Below are positions 6,256-13,113 of a DNA stretch of 18,689 bases, piece after piece. Location: NCBI GenBank assembly GCA_016872875.1, contig VGYW01000134.1:1-18689 (forward strand), read 5' to 3'. The position numbers and the translations under genes were made by a program. The notes below the pieces were generated by a model. It had not been told where the DNA came from, searched no databases, and saw only the letters and a list, made by a program, of their open reading frames with translations. The stretch's first letter is position 1, and the number at the start of each line of letters is the position of its first letter. Source of the stretch: Planctomycetota bacterium. GTDB lineage: Bacteria; Planctomycetota; PUPC01; DSUN01.

Positions 6256-7122
6256 CTAATGAAGACCTGGCCCCAGTGACCTGACAACACGAAAACCGAC
6301 GGCTCTATCGCCCATCCATGCGGGATGCGTGTTACGGCAGGCCGAACGGCACGAGGCCCCAGGTAAGTACAACATGCCAAGGGGGCCGCCGCGTATCACG
6401 CGGAAGCCCGTCTCGGCAACGCCCCTTATGGTCCCTGTGACCCAGGCCGAGCCATCTGTCGGAGCTCCTGTGTAGTTGTCGTGCCAGAGGTCCTCGCACC
6501 ATTCCCAGACGTTGCCGTGCATGTCGTGGAGACCCCACGCGTTGGGGTTCTTCTTGCCAACATCGTGCGTCTCGTAGGCGTCGATGCCGATCCAGGCGTA
6601 CTCGCCAAGCTCGGCATCGCGATCGGCGAAGGTGACGTCTTGCATGAAGCCGTCGCTCCACTTGATATCGCCATCCCCGAAGCAGTACTCGGTGGTCGTA
6701 CCAGCACGGCATGCATACTCCCACTCTGCCTCGGTGGGCAGTCTATAAGTGCGTTGCTCCATTTCAGAGAGCCTACCGCAGAACTGCTCCACAGCATAGC
6801 ACCAGGCGATACCCACGACCGGCTTTCTCGCAGTTTCGAAGTCGATGCCTTTTCCCATCTCAATCACCACGCCGTCCTTGTCCACGGTGCCCACATGACC
6901 AGCGCTGTCAAAGGGCTTGAAGACCCGCTTGGCCTCAGCCTGGGTGACGGGGTAGACACCGATATAGAAGGGCTTGGCGATGGTCACCTCGTGGACCGGC
7001 CTTTCCCACTCGTAGCCCATGTTAGAACCCATCAGAAACCTGCCGGCGGGGATGAGTTTGAGTCTCATCCCTATGGAGTTCGTGATGACATCCGGCAACT
7101 GTTCACTCTCGAGGCCACCCAT
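6256..7122 (-). CDS. Formylglycine-generating-enzyme-like (SUMF1) domain protein, probably non-catalytic
   Basis: 288 residues, almost all one FGE-sulfatase (C-type-lectin-like) domain. Landmarks in order: GMRLKLIPAGRFLMGS (about 18-33), PVTQAEAKRVF, RLPTEAEWEYACRAGT (about 127-142), NAWGLHDMHGNVWEWCEDLW, RVIRGG, and the closing GFRVVR. True enzymes that turn a sulfatase Cys into formylglycine carry a CxxxxC pair shortly after the RVIRGG strand. Here that stretch reads PLGMLYLPGASCRSACRN, so the standard pair is missing and catalysis is doubtful. After GFRVVR the last residues (SLGPGLH) are encoded by sequence resembling the adjacent repeat tail. Start ATG 7122 has AAGGAGG eight bases upstream. 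It follows the BrnT/antitoxin genes on the same strand. The role is unknown; related domains bind ligands or proteins. Confidence 0.8.
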   Translation of the reverse strand: MGGLESEQLPDVITNSIGMRLKLIPAGRFLMGSNMGYEWERPVHEVTIAKPFYIGVYPVTQAEAKRVFKPFDSAGHVGTVDKDGVVIEMGKGIDFETARKPVVGIAWCYAVEQFCGRLSEMEQRTYRLPTEAEWEYACRAGTTTEYCFGDGDIKWSDGFMQDVTFADRDAELGEYAWIGIDAYETHDVGKKNPNAWGLHDMHGNVWEWCEDLWHDNYTGAPTDGSAWVTGTIRGVAETGFRVIRGGPLGMLYLPGASCRSACRNTHPAWMGDRAVGFRVVRSLGPGLH

Positions 7123-7160
7123 TAAGGCATCCTCCTTTCCGTACTTGTATTTCCGGTCAC

Positions 7161-7186
7161 ACCTTACTCAATTCGCGATGCCGGCG

Positions 7187-7190
<4 letters not shown>
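7161..7190 (-). promoter_or_regulatory. Possible promoter of the SUMF1-domain gene
   Basis: Minus strand: TTGACG (7190-7185), an 18-base spacer and TAAGGT (7166-7161). It overlaps the stop codon of the antitoxin gene. It would give the downstream gene its own transcript with a leader of about 32 bases. Confidence 0.4.
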
Positions 7191-7827
<637 letters not shown>

Positions 7828-7838
7828 GGGCGGCGCAC

Positions 7839-7867
7839 TTGCAGCGGGCAGGGGACTCGGCTAGGAT
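7839..7867 (+). promoter_or_regulatory. Promoter of the MBL-fold gene
   Basis: TTGCAG at 7839-7844, a 17-base spacer and TAGGAT at 7862-7867. The expected start near 7874 gives a leader of about 100 bases that contains the hairpin at 7899-7953. Confidence 0.6.
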
Positions 7868-7898
7868 GGGGAACAATGAGTTGCATGGGTGCATGGAT

Positions 7899-7953
7899 GG
7901 ATGAATGGTTGGGTGTCGGGCAATCATGCAATCGCCCATTCCTCCATTCATCC
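7899..7953 (+). promoter_or_regulatory. Hairpin in the leader of the MBL-fold gene
   Basis: GGATGAATGG at 7899-7908 pairs exactly with CCATTCATCC at 7944-7953. A shorter GGGC/GCCC pairing lies inside the loop. The left arm is preceded by a run built on the pattern TGCATGG/GGATGG. The hairpin ends 11 bases before the AAGGA ribosome site, so it may tune expression, or it may only be a repeat. Confidence 0.45.
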
Positions 7954-7976
7954 CCTTTGAGAGAAGGAAGCACGAC

Positions 7977-9818
7977 ATGGCCGAGAGCATCGTGAAGCTC
8001 AGCCAGCATCTGTCGGTCTGGCGCGGGCATATCAATGTGGGGATCATCCGGGATGGGGAGAAGGCGCTGCTGGTGGAACTGGGGGATGGCTCGGTGCTGG
8101 CGGCGCTGAAGGAGATGGGCATCAAGGCGGTTGATACGGTGGTGCTGTCGCACCATCACCGGGACCAGGTGTGCGGGTTTGCGCTGCTCGACAAGGGCGT
8201 GCGAATCGGGGCGCCGGAGGCGGAGGTGCCGAATCTGGCGAAGGTGGATGCCTATTGGGCTGATAGGAAGAGCCGCTGGGGGCTGACCGATTTCCATCCA
8301 TTCAGACATGTGCTGGCGGAGCCGATTCGGGTGGACAAGGCGTATAGGGATGGCGAATCGTTCGCGTGGGGGCCGGCGAAGATCGCGATGCTCGCGACGC
8401 CAGGCCACACGGACGGCTCGGCGAGCTATATCGTGGAGGTTGACGGCCTCCGCGCCGCGTTCGTGGGCGATGCCATCTACGACGAGGGACAGGTCTACGA
8501 CATCCACAGCATGCAGAAGGGGGGCAAGTTCGTGGGCGACTACCACGGCTTCCTGGGCACGCGCGAGGCGCTCATCGCGGGGCTGAATCGCGTGAAGGAG
8601 GCGAAGCCGAGCATCCTTGTTCCGTCGCACGGCAACCTGATGCGCGACCCGGCGAAGGCGATTGGCCTGCTGGCGGAGCGGCTCGACCGGTGCTACGACA
8701 AATACGTCGCCATCTCGGCCCTCCGCTACTACTTCCCCAAGATGTTCGAGGCCTACGACGGCCGCCCGGGCCACATGCCCATCCGCAAGGGCAAGGAGGT
8801 GCCCGCCTGCCTCCGACACCTCGACACCACCTGGATGATCGTCTCGAAGGACAAGGCGGCGTTCGTGATTGACGTTTGCAGCCCCAACACGGCGAAGAAC
8901 ATCCAGAAGATGGTCGAGAAGGGCGACATCAGATGGGTCGAGGCCATCTGGATCACCCACTACCACTACGACCACATGGAGGGCATCCCCGACCTGGTGA
9001 AGGTCTACAACTGCCCGGTGATGACCGACAGCCACGTGGCCGACGTGGTGTCGAACCCGCTCGGCTGGCGGCTCACGTGCCTATCGCCAGTCCAGGTGAA
9101 GGTTGATCACCCGACGAAGGACGGCGAGACGTGGCAATGGCACGAGTTCAAGATGACCGCCTACCATTTCCCTGGCCAGACCCTCTACCACAGCGGGCTG
9201 CTCGTCGAGCAGGGCGACCTGCGGATGCTCTTCGTCGGCGACTCCTACACGATGTCGGGCATAGACGACTACTGCGCCCACAACCGCAACTGGCTGGGGA
9301 AGGGCCTCGGCTTCGACTATTGCCTCGAGCTCACCCGCAAGCTCAAGCCCACCCACATCTTCAACGAGCACGTGGACCCCGCCTTCGATTTCACGGGCGA
9401 AGAGATCGCCTTCATGAGGGCGAATCTGGCCGAGCGCGAGAAGCTCTTCGGCGAGCTCGTGCCCTGGGACCACGCGAACTACGGGATGGACGAGCAATGG
9501 TGCCGCTGCTTCCCCTACGAGCAGAAGTTCGGGGGCGGGCCGGGAATCCACCGCGGCGTCTTTTTCCGCGTCGTCTTCACCAATCACTCAGCGGAGGCGC
9601 GGGAGGCGTCGTGCCGCGCCGTGTTGCCCTCGGCGTGGGGCGGGGGGACCACCGACTGGTCGAAGGCCACAATCAAGCCCAAGGCGGATGGCGAGGTGAA
9701 GCTCTCGCTACGCGTGCCTGCCACAGCGAAGCCTGGGCGTTACATTGTGCCTGTGGATGTGCGCTATGGCACGTGGGACCTGCCACAGTTCACGGAGGCG
9801 ATAGTGGTTGTTACATGA
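7977..9818 (+). CDS. Tandem metallo-beta-lactamase-fold hydrolase with C-terminal beta-sandwich-like domain
   Basis: 613 residues, no signal peptide. The first MBL domain (about 10-240) has SHHHRDQ at 58-64, TPGHTDG near 141-147, FVGDAI near 162-167 and VPSHGN near 215-220. The second (about 285-500) has ITHYHYDHMEG (H328, H330, D332, H333), FPGQTLYHSG, FVGDS (D422) and NEHVD (H465). The HxHxDH metal site is intact in the second but ends in Gln64 in the first. The tail (about 520-613, HRGVFFRVVFTNHS and PGRYIVPVDV) looks like a beta-sandwich of the kind found in carbohydrate-associated proteins. MBL proteins hydrolyse esters, thioesters or phosphoesters with bound zinc or iron; the substrate is unknown. 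Start ATG 7977 has AAGGA eight bases upstream. The stop overlaps the next start (ATGA). Confidence 0.8.
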   Translation: MAESIVKLSQHLSVWRGHINVGIIRDGEKALLVELGDGSVLAALKEMGIKAVDTVVLSHHHRDQVCGFALLDKGVRIGAPEAEVPNLAKVDAYWADRKSRWGLTDFHPFRHVLAEPIRVDKAYRDGESFAWGPAKIAMLATPGHTDGSASYIVEVDGLRAAFVGDAIYDEGQVYDIHSMQKGGKFVGDYHGFLGTREALIAGLNRVKEAKPSILVPSHGNLMRDPAKAIGLLAERLDRCYDKYVAISALRYYFPKMFEAYDGRPGHMPIRKGKEVPACLRHLDTTWMIVSKDKAAFVIDVCSPNTAKNIQKMVEKGDIRWVEAIWITHYHYDHMEGIPDLVKVYNCPVMTDSHVADVVSNPLGWRLTCLSPVQVKVDHPTKDGETWQWHEFKMTAYHFPGQTLYHSGLLVEQGDLRMLFVGDSYTMSGIDDYCAHNRNWLGKGLGFDYCLELTRKLKPTHIFNEHVDPAFDFTGEEIAFMRANLAEREKLFGELVPWDHANYGMDEQWCRCFPYEQKFGGGPGIHRGVFFRVVFTNHSAEAREASCRAVLPSAWGGGTTDWSKATIKPKADGEVKLSLRVPATAKPGRYIVPVDVRYGTWDLPQFTEAIVVVT

Positions 9819-10519
9819 AGAACACGGACGGACACGGACAGACACGGACGGAAGACGAGGGGCTGATCCCGCGGCATGGCGGGTTCCGCAATCTCATGAC
9901 GTTTCGGCTTGCAGAGCTGATCTATGATGTGACGGTTCGGTTCTGCGAGATGTTCATCAATCCCAGGAGCCGCACGTTCGATCAGATGGTGCAGGCAGCG
10001 CGGAGCGGGAGCCGGAACATCTCCGAGGGGAGCATGGATTCAGCCACATCGAAGAAGATGGAGATGAAGCTCACAGGCGTGGCCAGAGGCAGCCTGGAGG
10101 AGCTCCGCCTCGACTACCGGGCCTTTCTGCGGCAGCGCAGCTTGCCTGAGTTGGGGCCGAACCACCCGGTGCTCCAGCGCTTCAAGGCGCGGCGATGCGC
10201 TACACTCGATGAGTTCCGCGCTTGGGTGGCCGAAGAGGTGCGGCTGGCGAGGAAGAACACGGACGCACACGGACAGACACGGACGCAAGATGCTGCCCCG
10301 GAGGGTGTCCGTGTCAGTCCGTGTTTGTCCGTGTCGCTGCGCGATCTCCCCGCGATGCTCGTGGCTAACGGGGCGCTTTCTCTCCTGAACCTCTGCATTC
10401 ATCACCTGGGCCGCCAGTTGGGGGCGCAGGCCGACGCCTTCGAGCGGCACGGCGGCTTCACGGAGCGGCTCTACCGGCGGCGCACTGCGCGTCGACAGGA
10501 ACAAGGGGAGAGGTCGTGA
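9815..10519 (+). CDS. Four-helix-bundle suffix protein (TIGR04258-like) with repeat insertions
   Basis: 234 residues. Family features: GGFRNLMTFRLAELIYDVTV (from about residue 23), then RSRTFDQMVQAARSGSRNISEG, TSKKMEMKLTGVARGSLEELRLDY, and a C-terminal helix pair ending GGFTERLYRRR. These belong to the four-helix-bundle proteins related to those encoded in rRNA intervening sequences; their role is unknown. Start ATG 9815 overlaps the MBL stop (ATGA), so translation is probably coupled; there is no good ribosome site close by. The codons right after ATG come from a repeat (9818-9851), and a second copy with an inverted partner (10253-10335) adds about 30 residues (from KNTDAHGQTRTQD to LSVSLRD) between conserved helices. 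Confidence 0.75.
   Translation: MKNTDGHGQTRTEDEGLIPRHGGFRNLMTFRLAELIYDVTVRFCEMFINPRSRTFDQMVQAARSGSRNISEGSMDSATSKKMEMKLTGVARGSLEELRLDYRAFLRQRSLPELGPNHPVLQRFKARRCATLDEFRAWVAEEVRLARKNTDAHGQTRTQDAAPEGVRVSPCLSVSLRDLPAMLVANGALSLLNLCIHHLGRQLGAQADAFERHGGFTERLYRRRTARRQEQGERS
9818..9851. repeat. CACGGAC-type repeat at the start of the four-helix gene
   Basis: A 34-base stretch built on ACACGGAC(A/G)GACACGGACAG. It is the same as 10253-10286 at 32 of 34 positions. It begins inside the stop of the MBL gene and encodes residues 2-13 (KNTDGHGQTRTE) of the four-helix protein. Confidence 0.8.
10253..10335. repeat. CACGGAC-type repeat and inverted partner inside the coding sequence
   Basis: The forward copy is 10253-10286 and the inverted copy about 10305-10335 (GTGTCCGTGTCAGTCCGTGT, then TTGTCCGTGTC). 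Together they can fold into a long hairpin in the mRNA. The reading frame passes through all of it without a stop. Confidence 0.8.
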
Positions 10520-10546
10520 AGGGGTTCCTCCTGAGGATGGCGGTGG

Positions 10547-10565
10547 CACAGGCCTCCAGCCTGTG
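10547..10565. repeat. Palindrome CACAGGC-CTCCA-GCCTGTG
   Basis: Seven-base arms with a five-base loop, in the short gap between the convergent four-helix and rubredoxin genes. It could act as a terminator-like structure for both. The sequence resembles a palindromic repeat widespread in PVC-type genomes (recollection, not checked). Confidence 0.6.
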
Positions 10566-10584
10566 GGAGGGCGGAGACGAGCGC

Positions 10585-10761
10585 TCATTCCTCCTCGTCA
10601 ACATCCAGCTCTTCGAAGTCCTCTTTGCTCGCGCCGCAGTCGGGGCAGACCCATTCCTCGGGGAGGTCCTCGAAGGGGGTGCCGCGGGGCACGTCGTTCT
10701 CCGGGTCGCCGTCGTCGGGGTCGTAGATGTAGCCGCAGAGGGTGCAACGCCACTTCGTCAT
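10585..10761 (-). CDS. Rubredoxin
   Basis: 58 residues, slightly longer than the classic 52-54 because of an acidic tail (EELDVDEEE). The two iron-binding knuckles are C6-T-L-C9-G-Y and C39-P-D-C42-G, with the conserved Y11, Y13, P15, P25, F30, W37 pattern. Rubredoxin holds one iron with four cysteines and carries single electrons in the cytoplasm, often to superoxide reductase, rubrerythrin or oxygen reductases. None of these is adjacent. Start ATG 10761 is fixed by AAGGAGG seven bases upstream and by the family N-terminus MTKWRC; an ATG at 10806 would add an unrelated stretch. A TTGACA at 10884-10879 on the minus strand may belong to its promoter, but the -10 there is weak. Confidence 0.95.
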   Translation of the reverse strand: MTKWRCTLCGYIYDPDDGDPENDVPRGTPFEDLPEEWVCPDCGASKEDFEELDVDEEE

Positions 10762-10805
10762 AGAGCCGCCTCCTTCTGGACGTGCCGCGCGCTGCGCGCC
10801 GCGCA

Positions 10806-11084
<279 letters not shown>

Positions 11085-11112
11085 TTGACAGTTCGCTCCG
11101 GGCTGCTATACT
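11085..11112 (+). promoter_or_regulatory. Promoter of the ExeA-like/ParB-like gene pair
   Basis: TTGACA at 11085-11090, a 16-base spacer and TATACT at 11107-11112, close to consensus. The expected start near 11119 leaves a leader of about 43 bases before GTG 11162. Confidence 0.75.
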
Positions 11113-11161
11113 AGGGACATCCCCGCAGAGGCTTTCTCCCCGTCAAAGGACACGTGCAGCC

Positions 11162-11992
11162 GTGGACCTCTACAGCGCGCTCGGGCTCGCGCAGGAGCCG
11201 TTCTCCACGACGGCTGACCCCGCTTTCATGTATGCCTCGCAGGAGCACCGCGAGGCGCTCCTCCGCCTCCAGCTCTCGCTGCGGCAGCGCCGCGGCCTCA
11301 ACGTCATCATCGGCGACATCGGCGTCGGCAAGACCACCCTCTGCCGAAAGCTCTACGACGAAATCGCCCGCGAGGAGGGCTACGTCATCCGCGTCGTGGA
11401 CGACCCTTCCTTCCGCTCTGAGTTCCAGTTCATGGCCTACCTCCTCCACGCCTTCGGGGTGCCGCGCCAGGGGCGGTCCGGCTACGACTTCAAGGAGTGC
11501 TTCCGCAACTTCCTCCTCGAGCTGGTCGAGAAGGGCCAGACCCCCATCCTCCTCATTGACGAGGGGCAGATCCTCCCGCCGCCCATCCTGGAAATGATCC
11601 GCATGTTCCTGAACTTCGAGACCGACAAGTTCAAGCTCCTCCAGCTCGTCATCTTCGCGCAGATCGAGCTCCTCGAACGCCTGCGGGCGCGGCGGAACTT
11701 CCTCGACCGCATCGCCCTCCGCTACATCCTCAACCCGCTCCAGGAGCACGAGGTGGCGGACATGATCAACTACCGCCTCACGGTCGCCGGCTACCAGGGC
11801 GAGAAGCAGTTGTTCACCGAGGACGCCATCCACGCCATCTACGAGGCCACGGGCGGCCTCCCGAGGCCCATCACCATGCTCTGCCACAACGCCCTCGAAC
11901 ACATCGTCCTCAACGAGCGCGACATCGTGGACCGCGAGGTCGTGGACCACTGCGTCGAGCGCGAGGCCGTGTTTGCCGCGGTGCCCGCGTGA
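11162..11992 (+). CDS. ExeA/GspA-like AAA ATPase
   Basis: 276 residues. It begins LYSALGLAQEPFSTTADPAF, the typical ExeA-family start. Walker A is GDIGVGKTT (residues 51-59) and Walker B PILLIDEGQ (about 127-135). A sensor-like stretch LQLVIFAQIELLERL follows, then RNFLDRIALRY, and a C-terminal winged-helix-like part ending in a family-typical GGLPRPITMLCHNAL. The family energises secretion (ExeA inserts the secretin through peptidoglycan), but the same fold serves transposition helpers. No peptidoglycan-binding domain follows and no secretion gene is near; instead a ParB-like gene starts 63 bases downstream, probably in one operon. The start is taken as GTG 11162, with AAAGGA 11 bases upstream (rather long), because the family N-terminus begins there and no other in-frame start is close. 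Confidence 0.85.
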   Translation: MDLYSALGLAQEPFSTTADPAFMYASQEHREALLRLQLSLRQRRGLNVIIGDIGVGKTTLCRKLYDEIAREEGYVIRVVDDPSFRSEFQFMAYLLHAFGVPRQGRSGYDFKECFRNFLLELVEKGQTPILLIDEGQILPPPILEMIRMFLNFETDKFKLLQLVIFAQIELLERLRARRNFLDRIALRYILNPLQEHEVADMINYRLTVAGYQGEKQLFTEDAIHAIYEATGGLPRPITMLCHNALEHIVLNERDIVDREVVDHCVEREAVFAAVPA

Positions 11993-12006
11993 GGCCGCGG
12001 TTGCCC

Positions 12007-12033
12007 GCTCGATTCGCTCGATTCGCTCGATTC
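12007..12033. repeat. Three tandem copies of GCTCGATTC
   Basis: Three perfect 9-base copies followed by the partial GATTGG, in the 63-base gap between the ATPase and ParB-like genes. They end 11 bases before the AGGAG ribosome site of the ParB-like gene. They could be an iteron-like binding site for that protein, or merely a short tandem repeat; nothing in the sequence decides. Confidence 0.85.
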
Positions 12034-12055
12034 GATTGGCCCACAGGAGAACCCC

Positions 12056-12964
12056 ATGCAAGCCAAGTCCGCCGTCGCCGCCTCCGACCGCGAGCTGACC
12101 GCAATGGAGCGCCTGCTGAGCCTGAACCGCCGCGCGCCCGGCCTGCCGCCGCGCCTGGCCGAGGCCGAGGTCCGGCAGCTCGCCCTCGCCCAACTCCGCC
12201 CAAACCCCCTCCAGCCGCGCAAGGCGCTCGACGAGGAGGCCCTCGCCGAACTCGTCGAGTCCATCCGCGCGCGTGGCGTCATACAGCCCCTCCTCGTCCG
12301 CCCAGTGCCCGACGAGCCGGAGGCCTTCGAGGTCGTCGTCGGCGAGCGGCGCTACTCCGCGGCGGGCCGCGCTGGGCTTCAGACCCTCCCCTGCATCATC
12401 CGCAAGCTCGACGACCGCGAGGCCTTCCTCCTCTCCGTGGCCGAAAACGTCGCCCGCGAGGACCTCAATCCACTCGATGAAGCGGCCGCCTACCGCCGCA
12501 TCCTCGACGACGGCTACGCCGCCAACCAGGGCGAGATCGCCGCCCTCGTCGGCGTCCACCGCACCCGCGTCAACCACAAGCTCCGCCTCCTCAACCTCGA
12601 CCCGCGGGTCCAGGAGCACGTCCGCACCCAGCCCCCCTCCGCCGTGTCGCTCACCCACCTCGAGGAGCTCGCCCGGCTCCAGCCTGGGGACGCCCAGCAC
12701 GCCCTCTACCTTGCCGCCGTCGAGCGCGGCATGTCCACCCGCGAGCTGCGGACGCGCGTGGACGCCCTCCTGCGCCCGCCCACCCAGGCCCCTGGCGTGT
12801 CGCGGAGCATCATGGCCTTCGACCACGGCGTCCGCATCGGCATCTACCCCACCAAGTACACCATCCGCATCCCCCGCGCCCGCAACGAGCCGGTCGGCCT
12901 CCCCCGCATCATCGCCGACCTCGAGCGCCTCCTCCCCGAGCTCAGGGCCCGCCTCAACGCCTGA
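12056..12964 (+). CDS. ParB/Spo0J-like DNA-binding protein
   Basis: 302 residues, normal for ParB. In order: a variable N-terminus (1-40), the ParB N-domain with RPNPLQPRK (48-56) and GERRYSAAG (96-104), the ENVAREDLNPLDEAAAY helix (130-146), and a helix-turn-helix near 156-180 (NQGEIAALVGVHRTRVNHKL). The C-terminus is less conserved. ParB binds a centromere-like site and slides along DNA as a CTP-loaded clamp. The CTP-binding box in chromosomal ParB is usually GERRxR, and here the last Arg is Ser101, which may affect clamping. No ParA gene is adjacent; the upstream partner is an ExeA-like ATPase. Start ATG 12056 has AGGAG six bases upstream. No parS consensus was found in the window. Confidence 0.85.
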   Translation: MQAKSAVAASDRELTAMERLLSLNRRAPGLPPRLAEAEVRQLALAQLRPNPLQPRKALDEEALAELVESIRARGVIQPLLVRPVPDEPEAFEVVVGERRYSAAGRAGLQTLPCIIRKLDDREAFLLSVAENVAREDLNPLDEAAAYRRILDDGYAANQGEIAALVGVHRTRVNHKLRLLNLDPRVQEHVRTQPPSAVSLTHLEELARLQPGDAQHALYLAAVERGMSTRELRTRVDALLRPPTQAPGVSRSIMAFDHGVRIGIYPTKYTIRIPRARNEPVGLPRIIADLERLLPELRARLNA

Positions 12965-13046
12965 GCCGGCCACCCCAAAGATGGCGGCAGACCCGCAGTC
13001 CCGAAGGGGCGGGAGCCGTTACCCGGCGCAGCGCATCAACCGCTCC

Positions 13047-13074
13047 TTGAAGTTCCACGCCTCTCTGCTATATT
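13047..13074 (+). promoter_or_regulatory. Promoter of the large secreted-protein gene
   Basis: TTGAAG at 13047-13052, a 16-base spacer and TATATT at 13069-13074. The expected start near 13081 gives a leader of about 33 bases containing GAGGGG at 13101-13106 before ATG 13114. Confidence 0.55.
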
Positions 13075-13113
13075 ACACAGCGACCCACTTCACCGTTTGA
13101 GAGGGGCTGCCAG

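Noticed and set aside
6256..7122. Variable target protein of a diversity-generating retroelement (same C-type-lectin-like fold)
   Set aside because: No reverse transcriptase and no template repeat of the C-terminal coding region were seen nearby.
9818..10335. The CACGGAC repeats as DNA-binding iterons of an origin
   Set aside because: They lie inside a coding frame, occur as one direct and one inverted pair, and no replication gene is near.
11993..12055. parS site for the ParB-like protein
   Set aside because: No TGTTTCACGTGAAACA-like palindrome is present here or elsewhere in the window; only the 9-base direct repeats are seen.
11111..12973. Open frame of 620 codons on the minus strand opposite the ATPase and ParB-like genes
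   Set aside because: It spans two recognisable plus-strand genes and their gap, and its Glu/Gly/Val/Leu-rich translation resembles no family.
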